From JAJCYK01 sp965224285 (GTDB lineage: Bacteria > Bacteroidota > Bacteroidia > Cytophagales > Cyclobacteriaceae): a stretch of DNA of 64,000 nucleotides. Below are positions 8,184-17,355 of the stretch, piece after piece (within the stretch, counting starts at the first letter, position 1; each line of letters opens with the position of its first letter). Below the pieces are notes generated by a model. That model was not told the DNA's origin, did no database searches, and saw only the letters and a program-made list of their open reading frames with translations. The position numbers and the translations under genes were made by a program. The stretch spans positions 2,790,001 to 2,854,000 of the forward strand of contig OZ245043.1 of assembly GCA_965224285.1 (NCBI GenBank), written 5' to 3'.

Positions 8184-10499
8184 ATGCCTAAGTCTAAAGC
8201 TACTTCAAATTCCCAATCCTGGTTATCCATAGCCATTAGAGCAATGTGGGTATGTTTTGGATTATTTGTTGCAGGACTTTTTCTCTACGTGCTTGCGGTA
8301 AAGGGAGACTGGTTCGGCTTGTTCGGGGGAATGCCCAGCGTGAAAGCGCTGGAAAATCCTGAAAATGAGCTGGCCACCGAATTGTATTCAGCAGATAATG
8401 TACTGTTGGGTAAATATTATCGCCCAAACAGTAATCGTACACCTGCCCGTTATCAGGACTTGAACATCAATCTGGTGAATGCCTTAAAGGCTACCGAAGA
8501 CATCCGGTTTGAAGATCATTCGGGAATTGACCCCAAGAGTATTCTCAGAGCAGTGGCCGGAGTTGTCACCTTCAATCGCAAAGGCGGGGGCAGTACCCTT
8601 TCTCAGCAATTGGCAAAGAACCTGTTTCAAACCCGGGAAAAGGATTTTGACGGGATTCTACTAAAAAAGCTGGGCAATAGCGACTTGAAGACCGTCATTC
8701 AAAAATCCAAAGAATGGATTATCGCGGTGGAGTTGGAAAAAAACTTTACCAAGGAAGAAATACTGGCTATGTACCTCAATACCGTAGACTTTGGCGGCAA
8801 CACCTTCGGCATTAAAGTAGCTTCACGCACTTTTTTTAATACCACTCCAGACAGCCTTAGCGTTCAGGAAGCGGCTGTATTAGTGGGCCTGGTTCAAGCC
8901 CCATCTTATTACAATCCGGTTAGAAATCCTCAAAATGCCCGGGTCAGAAGGAATGTGGTACTGAGTCAGATGCAGAAATACGATTATCTTTCAGAAGCCG
9001 AATTGGACAGTATTTCGCAGCTACCGATTGAAGTTGATTATGAGGTTCAGAATCAAAATGTGGGATTAGCCACCTACTTTCGAACTGTCACTGGCAACTT
9101 CTTAAAGGAATGGGCGGAAACTAATGGGTATGACCTCTATGGGGACGGGCTCAGAGTGTATACCACTATCGATAGCAGGCTGCAAGAGTACGCTGAAGAA
9201 GCGGTAGTGGAAAATATGAAAGCCTTGCAAAAAAGATTTATAGCGCATCTGGGTGGACGAGAACCTTGGGTAAACGAAAATAACGTAGTGATCCGGGATT
9301 TTTTGGAAACCAGCATAAAGAGAACCCAGGCTTACCGGGATCTGGTAGATCGATATGGCGCTGGTAGCGATAGCATTGAGATCATGCTCAATATTCCTAA
9401 AGAAATGACAGTTTTCTCCTGGGACGGTGAGATCGATACCGTCATGAGTTCCATGGACTCCTTACGCTATTATAAGCATTTCCTCAAGGCGGGATTTATG
9501 GCTCAGGATCCCCATACCGGGCACATCAAAGCCTGGGTAGGAGGTATCGATCATAAATATTTCAAATTCGATCATGTAAAATATGGTAAACGCCAGCCTG
9601 GGTCCACTTTCAAGCCCATTGTCTATGCCACTGCCATAGAGAATGGATATTCCCCTTGCTATACCCTGGTGGACGCTAAAGTTACCTTTGACATACCGGG
9701 GGGTAGATGGAGCCCTGAGAACTCAATGGGCAAGTATACCGGCGAACGGATGACCATACGAAAGGCGATGTCCAATTCTGTTAATTCCATTACTGCCAAC
9801 ATGATGCAAAAAGTTGGACCCCCTGCGGTTGTTAAAATGGCTGAACGCCTGGGGATAACCAGTGAATTGGAAGCCGTCCCGGCGTTATGCTTGGGGGTGA
9901 ATGACGTCTCCTTGTATGAATTGGTTTCAGCCTACAGTACCTTCGTCAATAAGGGCACGCACATAACCCCATTCTTCATCACCCGTATCGAGGATAAGAA
10001 TGGTAATATCCTGCAGGAATTCCCTCCCAAGACCTTTGAGGCTATCAATGAAGAAACTGCCTACTTAATGATCCACATGCTAAAAGGAGCCACCGAAGAA
10101 GAAGGGGGAGCAGGCTGGGGGCTGAGTCCAGAGGTAAGAGCGGGAAACGAGATCGGTGCTAAAACCGGTACCACACAAAACGCCTCCGATGGATGGTTTA
10201 TCGGAATTACCAAAGACCTGGTAGCCGGCGCCTGGGTGGGTGGAGACGATCGCAGTATTCACTTTCGGGATTGGTCCTCCGGCCAGGGGTCCCGAACTGC
10301 CAGGCCTATCTGGAATACTTTTATGGAAAAAGTATATGCAGATGAGACCACCGGGATAACCAAAGGTACTTTTCCCCGACCGTTGCGCAGGCTTTCAGTA
10401 GAATTGGATTGTAATCAATATGAAGATCTGAATCCGGAATCAGACTCGGTACTGATCAATGTTCCAGTCAATAATACCGATCTGGACGATATCAGATAA
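8184..10499 (+). CDS. mrcA: Bifunctional class A penicillin-binding protein (PBP1A-like)
   Basis: A 771-residue peptidoglycan synthase. One membrane helix (about residues 17-38) precedes a GT51 glycosyltransferase domain whose catalytic glutamate is E105 in EDIRFEDHSGID, with GGGSTLSQQLAKNLF following. The transpeptidase domain has the SxxK motif at S474 (PGSTFKPI), an SxN-type triad in MSNSVNSITAN and the KTGT box in AKTGTTQNASDGWF. All key residues are intact. It starts 6 nt after sprE, so the two are probably cotranscribed. It polymerises and crosslinks lipid II in the periplasm. Confidence 0.96.
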   Translation: MPKSKATSNSQSWLSIAIRAMWVCFGLFVAGLFLYVLAVKGDWFGLFGGMPSVKALENPENELATELYSADNVLLGKYYRPNSNRTPARYQDLNINLVNALKATEDIRFEDHSGIDPKSILRAVAGVVTFNRKGGGSTLSQQLAKNLFQTREKDFDGILLKKLGNSDLKTVIQKSKEWIIAVELEKNFTKEEILAMYLNTVDFGGNTFGIKVASRTFFNTTPDSLSVQEAAVLVGLVQAPSYYNPVRNPQNARVRRNVVLSQMQKYDYLSEAELDSISQLPIEVDYEVQNQNVGLATYFRTVTGNFLKEWAETNGYDLYGDGLRVYTTIDSRLQEYAEEAVVENMKALQKRFIAHLGGREPWVNENNVVIRDFLETSIKRTQAYRDLVDRYGAGSDSIEIMLNIPKEMTVFSWDGEIDTVMSSMDSLRYYKHFLKAGFMAQDPHTGHIKAWVGGIDHKYFKFDHVKYGKRQPGSTFKPIVYATAIENGYSPCYTLVDAKVTFDIPGGRWSPENSMGKYTGERMTIRKAMSNSVNSITANMMQKVGPPAVVKMAERLGITSELEAVPALCLGVNDVSLYELVSAYSTFVNKGTHITPFFITRIEDKNGNILQEFPPKTFEAINEETAYLMIHMLKGATEEEGGAGWGLSPEVRAGNEIGAKTGTTQNASDGWFIGITKDLVAGAWVGGDDRSIHFRDWSSGQGSRTARPIWNTFMEKVYADETTGITKGTFPRPLRRLSVELDCNQYEDLNPESDSVLINVPVNNTDLDDIR

Positions 10500-10514
10500 T
10501 GGAAATAGGAATTA

Positions 10515-12317
10515 GTGTCAGACGGTTCTTACAGTAAGCAGCAATTAAATAGATTACCTCAGCAACCCGGTGTATACCGGTTTCTCAATAAAGACCGGCG
10601 GGTGATCTATGTAGGAAAAGCTAAAGACCTCAAAAAAAGGGTATCCAGTTATTTCAATAAATCAAGCGCACCCAATCGTAAAACCCTGAGGATGGTATGG
10701 GAAGTACAAACCATTGAATGTACCGTGGTTAATTCGGAGTTTGATGCCTTGTTGCTGGAAAACAACCTGATCAAGCAATACCAGCCCCGCTATAATATCC
10801 GGTTAAAAGATGATAAAAGCTTCCCGTACGTTTGGATACCGGATGAAAGGTTTCCCCGGGTCATTCCTATTCGAAATAAGCATAATTATCGGGGCGGCAG
10901 ATTTTTTGGACCATACGCCAGCGTAGTCGCTATGAAAAGCGTATTGGATCTGCTGCGAAAGCTTTATACTATTCGAACCTGTAAGTACAACCTAAGCGAA
11001 GAAAATATCCGTAAAGGCAAGTTTAAAGTTTGCCTGGAATATCACCTGGGGAATTGCCAGGGTCCCTGTGAAGGCCTGCAATCTGAGAATGAGTATCTGC
11101 AGGACATCGAACAGGCAGTAAATGTGCTTAAGGGAAAATTAGGATTGGTTAAAACCCATTTTAAGCATAGAATGATCCAGGCCTCGGAGAGCATGAATTT
11201 TGAGTTGGCTCAAAAGATGAAGGAAAGGCTGGAATTGCTGGAGAAGTTTCAGGCCCGCACCACTATAGTAAACCCCCGGATTTCAGAAGTTGATGTATGC
11301 GCAATAATAAGCGATGAAAACCTGCTGTTCATGAACTACATGAAGATCCGCAACGGGTCTATCGAGTTAAGTCAATCCTCAGAACTCCGCAACAAACTGG
11401 AAGAGCCTTTGTCTGAGGTGCTACCCAGGATCCTATTTGAATTGAGAGATAGATATGAAAGCAGCGCCTCCGAGGTTTTGATCAATCAGTCGTTGCCATT
11501 GGAGATGGAAACCATGCAAATATCCGTCCCTCAAAAGGGGGATAAAAAGAAGCTGGTAGACCTGGCGATTAAAAATGTTTTGTATCACAAGAAACGGTAT
11601 TACGAGAATAAACAGCAGAAAGCCCTAAAACAAAACCGTATTCTGGAGATCTTGCAAAAAGATCTGAATCTTAAATCCCTGCCGAATCGGATCGAGTGCT
11701 TTGATAACAGCAATTTCCAGGGTTCTTATCCTGTGGCATCTATGGTGCATTTCAAAAATGGTAAACCGGCCAGAAAGGAATACCGCCATTATAATATCAG
11801 AACTGTCACAGGTCCCGATGATTTTGCTTCCATGCATGAAGTTACCTACCGAAGGTACCGCCGGTTGCTGAAAGAAAACCTGCCCTTGCCCCAGTTGATG
11901 GTGATCGATGGCGGCAAAGGACAGTTGAATGCCGCCTGTGAGGCGCTCAGACAATTGGATCTTTATGGTAAAATAGCGGTGATAGGCATTGCCAAAAGGC
12001 TGGAGGAGATCTATTTCCCCAATGACCAGTTTCCCATCTATATCGATAAGAAATCACCATCTTTAAGGCTACTACAACAACTCAGGGATGAGGCGCACCG
12101 ATTTGCCATTACTTTTCATCGCAATCAGCGAAGCAGACTCAGTTTGGAAACTGAATTGATGGAAATTCCAGGCATAGGCCCTCAAACCACCCAGAAACTA
12201 TTAAAAACATTCCGCTCTATACATAAAATCAAGAAAGCGGGTTACGAAGATCTGGAGGCATTGATCGGACAGGCCAAAGCCCAAAAACTCCGGGAATATT
12301 TTCAGCTAAATCCCTGA
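10515..12317 (+). CDS. uvrC: Excinuclease ABC subunit C
   Basis: A 600-residue nucleotide-excision repair nuclease making both incisions after UvrAB damage recognition. Visible parts: GIY-YIG nuclease (GVYRFLNKDRRVIYVGKAKD, residues about 18-37), a cysteine-bearing segment CKYNLSEENIRKGKFKVCLE then LGNCQGPC, a UVR motif (MKERLELLEKF), the RNase H-like C-terminal nuclease (ECFDNSNFQGSYPVASMVHF and MVIDGGKGQLNAA) and terminal helix-hairpin-helices (MEIPGIGPQTTQKLL). The start is GTG at 10515-10517; a nearby ATG at 10499 is out of frame. UvrA is encoded 17 kb away on the other strand. Confidence 0.97.
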   Translation: MSDGSYSKQQLNRLPQQPGVYRFLNKDRRVIYVGKAKDLKKRVSSYFNKSSAPNRKTLRMVWEVQTIECTVVNSEFDALLLENNLIKQYQPRYNIRLKDDKSFPYVWIPDERFPRVIPIRNKHNYRGGRFFGPYASVVAMKSVLDLLRKLYTIRTCKYNLSEENIRKGKFKVCLEYHLGNCQGPCEGLQSENEYLQDIEQAVNVLKGKLGLVKTHFKHRMIQASESMNFELAQKMKERLELLEKFQARTTIVNPRISEVDVCAIISDENLLFMNYMKIRNGSIELSQSSELRNKLEEPLSEVLPRILFELRDRYESSASEVLINQSLPLEMETMQISVPQKGDKKKLVDLAIKNVLYHKKRYYENKQQKALKQNRILEILQKDLNLKSLPNRIECFDNSNFQGSYPVASMVHFKNGKPARKEYRHYNIRTVTGPDDFASMHEVTYRRYRRLLKENLPLPQLMVIDGGKGQLNAACEALRQLDLYGKIAVIGIAKRLEEIYFPNDQFPIYIDKKSPSLRLLQQLRDEAHRFAITFHRNQRSRLSLETELMEIPGIGPQTTQKLLKTFRSIHKIKKAGYEDLEALIGQAKAQKLREYFQLNP

Positions 12318-12600
12318 CAAGTTTTGGGCCACCACCACACCAAACTACCTGGCTTAAGTTTAGCCCTGCGTAACTTAAGCCCAAACCGCTGACAATTCCT
12401 GGCAGATCGGGTTACTTTAAATGAAATACTTGTATTGCCAAACGGGCCAAGTTGCAAACTGACCCAGAAGGGAGCGATGGGGTTGCAAGCCCGAAAGGGT
12501 ATTGGGCCAACTGCAAACTGGACTCCGGGGGGTGGGGCATTAATCAGACAAGCCAAGCCACTAATCCAACTATCGGGTATGCTTTCATGAAAATCCATAA
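12318..12600. repeat. Non-coding stretch with inverted and direct repeats after uvrC
   Basis: No convincing gene. GGCTTAAGTT (12351-12360) is the exact reverse complement of AACTTAAGCC (12372-12381), an 10-bp stem with an 11-nt loop. Farther on, GGGCCAAGTTGCAAACTG (12444-12461) recurs at 12504-12520 as GGGCCAACTGCAAACTG, one indel and one substitution apart, 60 bp later. Short open frames cross the area on both strands but have no start context, family resemblance or stable composition. It may be a member of a dispersed intergenic repeat family; that is inference. Confidence 0.5.
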
Positions 12601-12634
12601 AAAAAACGAGGCACTTAAAAGCGCCTCGTTTTTG
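12601..12634. terminator. Bidirectional intrinsic terminator between uvrC and gldN
   Basis: The stem CGAGGC (12607-12612) pairs with GCCTCG (12623-12628) and is flanked by an A-run on the left and a T-run on the right, giving a U-tract in both directions. It serves the convergent uvrC (plus) and gldN (minus) units. Confidence 0.85.
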
Positions 12635-12663
12635 ATCTATATATATAATCTAAATGAGCAAAA

Positions 12664-13587
12664 TTAGTACTCCCAAAGCTCGTGTTCTAATTCCAAGAGT
12701 TCCTGCTCTATTCGTTGTGAAGCAATTAAGCCGTCTTTGGGACTAGTATTATAGATATCAGATATATAAGAATCCTCAGGGTTCGCCACCTTTATCAGAC
12801 GGGCGCTGAACAGACGCAGCAGAAACGCATCTGCCAGGTTTTTGTGCTCAGCACTGTTTTGAGGATTAAACCAGATAGCCTCTTCGGGCATACTGCGGAA
12901 TAGTTCTTCCAAATCTTTGTATTTGAAAGTGGCTACTTCACGCTGCAACCCGGTTTCCGGGAATTTATCCGCAGGGATGATCATTTTAATGCTCTGGATA
13001 TCGTAGAACAAACGACTGCGTCTTTTATCAAAGATCCAGTCCTCCACTATCTCCAATACCGAGATATCCTGAGGGAAGAAATAATCTGCAGAACCCGCCA
13101 ATGCGGATCCCTCTCCTTCAGACGAATCCTCCGAGGAGTCCTCATCGCCGGAGTCTTCATCGCCCCAGCTGTCATCTCCCCAGCCACTATCATCACCCCA
13201 ACCGTCATCCTCGGTAAAACCCATGGCTTTCTCCTCATCAGTGAGTCCGCCTCCACCGTAATCGGGGATTTTCAGGTTTTCCAGGAATTCCTCTTTGGAC
13301 ATTCTGGTTAAAAGGGAATCGTTCTTATAGGGAAACAATACACCCGCATCTACCGCCTCAATGATGATCTTGGTGATCTCATTGTTGTAGGCAAAGAAGG
13401 AGCGATTTTGCTTCTCTTTAAGATCCATACGACGCCATAGTTTTTTCTTGTACATGATGTCGTAATCCGGTATTCCCGCAGTGGAATTATGATTGACATA
13501 ATTCGCAGTTTCCTGAGCTACCGCTGGGGCATCCGCCCCAATAGCAGCTAAGAAAACCAAAACGATTACATAACTTAATTGCTTCAT
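12664..13587 (-). CDS. gldN: Type IX secretion / gliding protein GldN (PorN)
   Basis: A 307-residue periplasmic protein with a cleavable signal peptide (residues 1-24, ending PAVAQ). GldN binds the lipoprotein GldK to form the large outer-membrane-associated ring of the T9SS. The core is recognisable from YDIMYKKKLWRRMDLKEKQN, then NNEITKIIIEAVDAGVLFPY, and from WIFDKRRSRLFYDIQSIKM in the second half. An odd feature is an insert at about residues 126-160 made almost only of Asp, Glu, Ser, Gly and Trp, roughly half acidic, with repeated GWGDDS-type units. It is the last gene of the gldKLMN operon, 12 nt after gldM, and ends at a strong terminator. Confidence 0.95.
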   Translation of the reverse strand: MKQLSYVIVLVFLAAIGADAPAVAQETANYVNHNSTAGIPDYDIMYKKKLWRRMDLKEKQNRSFFAYNNEITKIIIEAVDAGVLFPYKNDSLLTRMSKEEFLENLKIPDYGGGGLTDEEKAMGFTEDDGWGDDSGWGDDSWGDEDSGDEDSSEDSSEGEGSALAGSADYFFPQDISVLEIVEDWIFDKRRSRLFYDIQSIKMIIPADKFPETGLQREVATFKYKDLEELFRSMPEEAIWFNPQNSAEHKNLADAFLLRLFSARLIKVANPEDSYISDIYNTSPKDGLIASQRIEQELLELEHELWEY

Positions 13588-13599
13588 ATCACCTATTCG

Positions 13600-15174
13600 T
13601 TAATTCAGTGGCACGTTAAAAAATACGTTGCCCACATTTACATTCTCGGTCTTACCCTGGAAGTTCATACGCTGCACGCGCTTCACTTCTATTACGATCC
13701 GATCACCAGGTTTTGCTTTCTGCATCATGCTGCCTACGTTAAGAGACTGTTGAGTCACTTTAGCCGGCGGCTGAACCGGGCGCTTACCTCTCGCCAAGGT
13801 TACTTCCCAGCCGGTTACCCGATAACGGGCGTCTTTAGGCAGGAAAGTCTGGAAACTCTCATCAGGAATGGCCTTGATGTTCAATTGGCGCATGCTGCTG
13901 ATGTTCTCCCCTTGTTTAACGTTCACCTCTCGGCCTCTATTGTACAAGGCTATGGTAGGTTTGGGTATTCGTTTTACTTTAAAATTCTCTGTTCCTAGCA
14001 GATTTCCTGAATTATAGACATTCAGCTTTACCTCTGCTGAATTCGGTACCAGCGTAACAACTCCGGTTTTGGCTCCTTTAATAGTAGAAGCACCGGACGC
14101 AGTAAAACTGGGGTTGTAAGCAGAACCCAATTGAGGGCAGTTCACTTGCAACTCGTTACCACAATTCAGATAAAGCGCTTGCAAAGCGGCAGACTGCACC
14201 TGGATCACCGGTTTGGCCACGAAATACTCAATAGTATCACGATACACACTGTCCTTCAGCTTTACGGTAGCTACATAAGATTTTTTAGCGATGCCATCCT
14301 TGTCATAACCACCACCTGCAGCGGTAAATGCTATCTTACCTTTACCACCTATCACTTCGATATCCTTTCCATTGTAAGTCATCTCAGGGTTTTCTGCGGC
14401 CGAAGAAGAAGCAGCTATAAACAGATCTGCTTCATATTTAGCGCCGGCGGCAATTACCCTTGAGTTGGGAAGGGCTACCAGGTTGATCTGGTCGAACTTA
14501 ACATCTTCCGCACCTACCTTACGGGCCAGCTCATCCAGGGCTTCGGTTTCGCGGTTGATGATCTCAGTTTGAAACTGACTGATCGTCGCCAAACCAGCTA
14601 CCATAGGTGTCTGATCAAATTGTAAGGTGGCAAAATCCCTTTTTCTGGCATTTTTATCCTGCTTGAAAAGCGGGTGGTCTTTACCATCCAATGCCAGATC
14701 AGTAAATTCCTGACCGGTTTTGTTTGACAAGAAAGTGGTGTAGTCGTTAAGCAATTTTTGCAATTTCTTACCTTCACCGTCCTTGATCATCATATGGGCC
14801 AGTTTCTCCATATTCTTTATACCCTTAGGAGTTACGCCATCTTCCTCATAGCTACCGGTCTCCTCGACAAGCTTTTCTTTTAGCTCTTCCAGGGTAGCCA
14901 GTACTTTAGAAGTTTCAGTACGCACCTCTTGGGCTGTGGTCAACACTTCAACGTCTTTTGCTCTGTCACCTGATTCCTTCACTGTGCTTTCAATACGGGC
15001 CACGGTATTGCTGTTTTTATCTCCTCCGTCATCCACGGTTTGCTCCATGGTCCTATTCATAAATAGGAACTTCTCTAATACCGTATTACTCACGTTCAAA
15101 GCCAGCAAAGCTGTGAGAACCAGATACATCATCCCGATCATCTTTTGCCGGGGGGTTTCTTTAGCTCCTGCCAT
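13600..15174 (-). CDS. gldM: Type IX secretion / gliding motor protein GldM (PorM)
   Basis: A 524-residue inner-membrane motor subunit. A short cytoplasmic N-terminus (MAGAKETPRQKMIG) precedes a single membrane helix (MMYLVLTALLALNVS), then a long periplasmic region: a helical bundle (about residues 45-220) and Ig-like beta domains to the end (VNVGNVFFNVPLN). GldM dimers span the periplasm and are rotated by the GldL proton channel to power secretion and gliding. Length and domain order match the family. It sits 40 nt downstream of gldL and 12 nt upstream of gldN. Confidence 0.96.
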   Translation of the reverse strand: MAGAKETPRQKMIGMMYLVLTALLALNVSNTVLEKFLFMNRTMEQTVDDGGDKNSNTVARIESTVKESGDRAKDVEVLTTAQEVRTETSKVLATLEELKEKLVEETGSYEEDGVTPKGIKNMEKLAHMMIKDGEGKKLQKLLNDYTTFLSNKTGQEFTDLALDGKDHPLFKQDKNARKRDFATLQFDQTPMVAGLATISQFQTEIINRETEALDELARKVGAEDVKFDQINLVALPNSRVIAAGAKYEADLFIAASSSAAENPEMTYNGKDIEVIGGKGKIAFTAAGGGYDKDGIAKKSYVATVKLKDSVYRDTIEYFVAKPVIQVQSAALQALYLNCGNELQVNCPQLGSAYNPSFTASGASTIKGAKTGVVTLVPNSAEVKLNVYNSGNLLGTENFKVKRIPKPTIALYNRGREVNVKQGENISSMRQLNIKAIPDESFQTFLPKDARYRVTGWEVTLARGKRPVQPPAKVTQQSLNVGSMMQKAKPGDRIVIEVKRVQRMNFQGKTENVNVGNVFFNVPLN

Positions 15175-15214
15175 CTTTGTTTTTTTACCTGTTCAACAAA
15201 TTGATTAGTATAAA

Positions 15215-16012
15215 TTAGCCTTTCATGGCAGTCAACATATTGCCGTATACCGAATTCAACCTACTGAGGTTACCGGTAAGGGCAGTCAATTGTGTCTTAA
15301 ATTGTTCAGACTGCTGAGACGCTTCTGCCATACTATCCATTGCAGTGGATATATTGGCATAGAATTTATTCATGGCTTTCAGATGGTTATTGGCATCCTG
15401 AAGCTCCATTTCATAAACAGCATTCAAGGCGCTAAGGTTCTTAGTAACACTTTGAACTTGCTCATGATAGTGTCGGGCATCTTCTGAAGCAGTCGTCATT
15501 TCTGCCATTGCTTCGATAGTAGCTCCGTAAGAACGGTTCATATCCACCAAGGAAGTAGAGGCGGTCTTAACATTCTGTGCATACTCGTTGGTAGCAACCG
15601 CAGCGTCGCTCAAGTCTGACATCTTGGCCACAGAATCCGAAAGATTATTGAATCCTTTACCCAGACTGTCGATCAATTCTGGACCAATTTTAGCGCTTTC
15701 CAGCATATGATCCAATTGCTTGCTTACTGATCCGTTGGATCCTTCTACGATCAGGCCTTCACCATCATAATCATCAGCCAATTCGGGATAAACTTTTGCC
15801 CAATCCGGCTCTTTATGCTTAGGTTCGAAGGCACTGAAGAAGAAGATAATGGCTTCTGTAGTAAGACCAATTACCAACATGAGATCAGCACCGGGATAAT
15901 GGTTAATTTTGAACAGCGCTCCCAGAATTACGATAGAAGCACCGATCCCGTAGATTTTAGGCATAATAGAACTGTAGAACAGTTCTACAAATCCACCTTT
16001 TCTTTTGCTCAT
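15215..16012 (-). CDS. gldL: Type IX secretion / gliding motor protein GldL (PorL)
   Basis: A 265-residue inner-membrane proton-channel subunit. Two membrane helices (about residues 16-34 and 43-60) enclose the conserved KINHYPG turn; Lys35 and Glu53 (GLTTEAIIFFF) are the likely functional charged residues. The cytoplasmic C-terminal part is coiled coil containing four related units with a L..(L/M)N..Y spacing: VDMNRSY, SALNAVY, KAMNKFY, SRLNSVY, about 30-40 residues apart. GldL pairs with GldM to form the T9SS motor. It follows gldK after 80 nt in which I see no terminator. Confidence 0.96.
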   Translation of the reverse strand: MSKRKGGFVELFYSSIMPKIYGIGASIVILGALFKINHYPGADLMLVIGLTTEAIIFFFSAFEPKHKEPDWAKVYPELADDYDGEGLIVEGSNGSVSKQLDHMLESAKIGPELIDSLGKGFNNLSDSVAKMSDLSDAAVATNEYAQNVKTASTSLVDMNRSYGATIEAMAEMTTASEDARHYHEQVQSVTKNLSALNAVYEMELQDANNHLKAMNKFYANISTAMDSMAEASQQSEQFKTQLTALTGNLSRLNSVYGNMLTAMKG

Positions 16013-16092
16013 TTTTACTAAAGTTTAAAGTTTGAAATCCAAAAAAAATGTCTCGGTGTTATGGAAATTAGGTTGCGTTAAAAAAAGGGTTG

Positions 16093-17130
16093 TTAATTAA
16101 ATTCTTCCCCTGATGAACGTCCCAGGTTGGTCATGGCGCAGCGGAATCCGATAAACGCGGTAGCCGAATCTTTAAATTCGTATGACCTGGTACCGGTTTC
16201 CAGATAATAAGCCACGTCTTTCCAGGATCCTCCACGGATCACCTTTCGCGGTTCGTTTTCATCAAAATAAGTGGGGTTCAAATCCCATACCACCGGAACG
16301 GCAGCTGGATTAAAGGCGTCCTCGCACCACTCAGATACATTACCTGCCATATCGTACAATCCATAGTCGTTGGCAAAGTAAGAGGATACTGGCGCGGTAT
16401 AGGCAAAACCATCATCGTAGTAATTACCCCGACCGGTTTTGAAATTGGCTAGCATACACCCTTTGGAATTCCTGATATAAGGATTACCCCAGGGATACTT
16501 GGCCAAATCCCGGCCACCTCTGGCCGCATACTCCCACTCTGCCTCCGAGGGCAAACGGAAGTTGGGCATGATAAAATCCCCAACACCTACGCGATAGTCG
16601 TTCAGATAGTTGGTTCGCCACTGTGAAAAATATTTTGCTGCTTCCCAGTCCACGCCGACTACCGGGTAGTCGTCAAATGCCGGGTGTGCATAGTAATATA
16701 CCATCAGAGGATCCCCCATATGGTGGGCAAAATCTTTCACCCACACGGTGGTATCCGGGTACAACTCTTCCATCACGTAGTCTTCCCCTAATACCGAAAC
16801 AGAGTCCAGTAGAATGGCTTCCATAAATTGACGATACTCGTTATTGGTAATTTCGGTATCATCCATATAGAAAGGACCAATGGTAATTTGTTTGTTGTAG
16901 TTGATCTGTGTAGCTGCTACATCCTGATCGGCCTGACCCATATGGAAGGTCCCGGCTGGAATGGCTACCATACCGTAGGGAACGGTCATAACAAAACCTT
17001 CCCGGCCTTGTACCCCTACCAATTCTCCCCGGTCATCCTTGCTGCCTTTAAAAAATAGCCCACATCCCTGTAGGGCCAATGCAGCCAGCACCGTTAAGGC
17101 AACCGCTCTTATGTTAGACACTATTTTCAT
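16093..17130 (-). CDS. gldK: Type IX secretion / gliding lipoprotein GldK (PorK)
   Basis: A 345-residue outer-membrane lipoprotein; the lipobox LQGC puts the lipidated Cys at residue 23. The body is a formylglycine-generating-enzyme-like (FGE-sulfatase) fold: MVAIPAGTFHMGQADQD, DDTEITNNEYRQFMEA, NFRLPSEAEWEYAARGG and KVIRGGSWKD. In this family the fold is structural: GldK forms the T9SS ring with GldN. First gene of gldKLMN with its own -7-like element. I do not read this gene as a sulfatase-activating enzyme even though a sulfatase is encoded later in the window. Confidence 0.96.
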   Translation of the reverse strand: MKIVSNIRAVALTVLAALALQGCGLFFKGSKDDRGELVGVQGREGFVMTVPYGMVAIPAGTFHMGQADQDVAATQINYNKQITIGPFYMDDTEITNNEYRQFMEAILLDSVSVLGEDYVMEELYPDTTVWVKDFAHHMGDPLMVYYYAHPAFDDYPVVGVDWEAAKYFSQWRTNYLNDYRVGVGDFIMPNFRLPSEAEWEYAARGGRDLAKYPWGNPYIRNSKGCMLANFKTGRGNYYDDGFAYTAPVSSYFANDYGLYDMAGNVSEWCEDAFNPAAVPVVWDLNPTYFDENEPRKVIRGGSWKDVAYYLETGTRSYEFKDSATAFIGFRCAMTNLGRSSGEEFN

Positions 17131-17200
17131 AACACCATTAAGTTTTAGTACAGTTTCTATTAAATAATGTATTTACGCTTAATTTCGCTTATTACGATTC

Positions 17201-17208
17201 CAAAAGTA
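17201..17208 (-). promoter_or_regulatory. Candidate -7 promoter element for gldKLMN
   Basis: The minus strand reads TACTTTTG, an exact TAnnTTTG match, 70 nt before the gldK ATG. It lies in the 225-bp gap after porP, which suggests gldKLMN can be transcribed separately from porP. No clear -33 box is visible. Confidence 0.45.
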
Positions 17209-17355
17209 GAGGTTATCCTGACGGCTTCATAAATAATAGGCCGGAAAACCTTTTCTCTGTAAGATTTTGGAAGAAAAAAGCAATTTTTCTTTAACACCTT
17301 TACCACTACTAACGGCCAATAAACCGCCAATCATATTTCCCCATGGAAATATATT

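Noticed and set aside
12452..12667. Plus-strand 71-codon open frame after uvrC
   Set aside because: It runs through the repeats and the bidirectional terminator, has no ribosome-site context, and its opposite-strand counterpart is equally long; better explained as non-coding repeat DNA.
13579..13998. 139-codon plus-strand frame across gldM/gldN
   Set aside because: Overlaps two certain T9SS genes in antisense and has no family resemblance.
16093..17130. GldK as a formylglycine-generating enzyme for the downstream sulfatase
   Set aside because: The FGE-like fold is a structural hallmark of GldK/PorK; context is gldKLMN and the sulfatase is 41 kb away.
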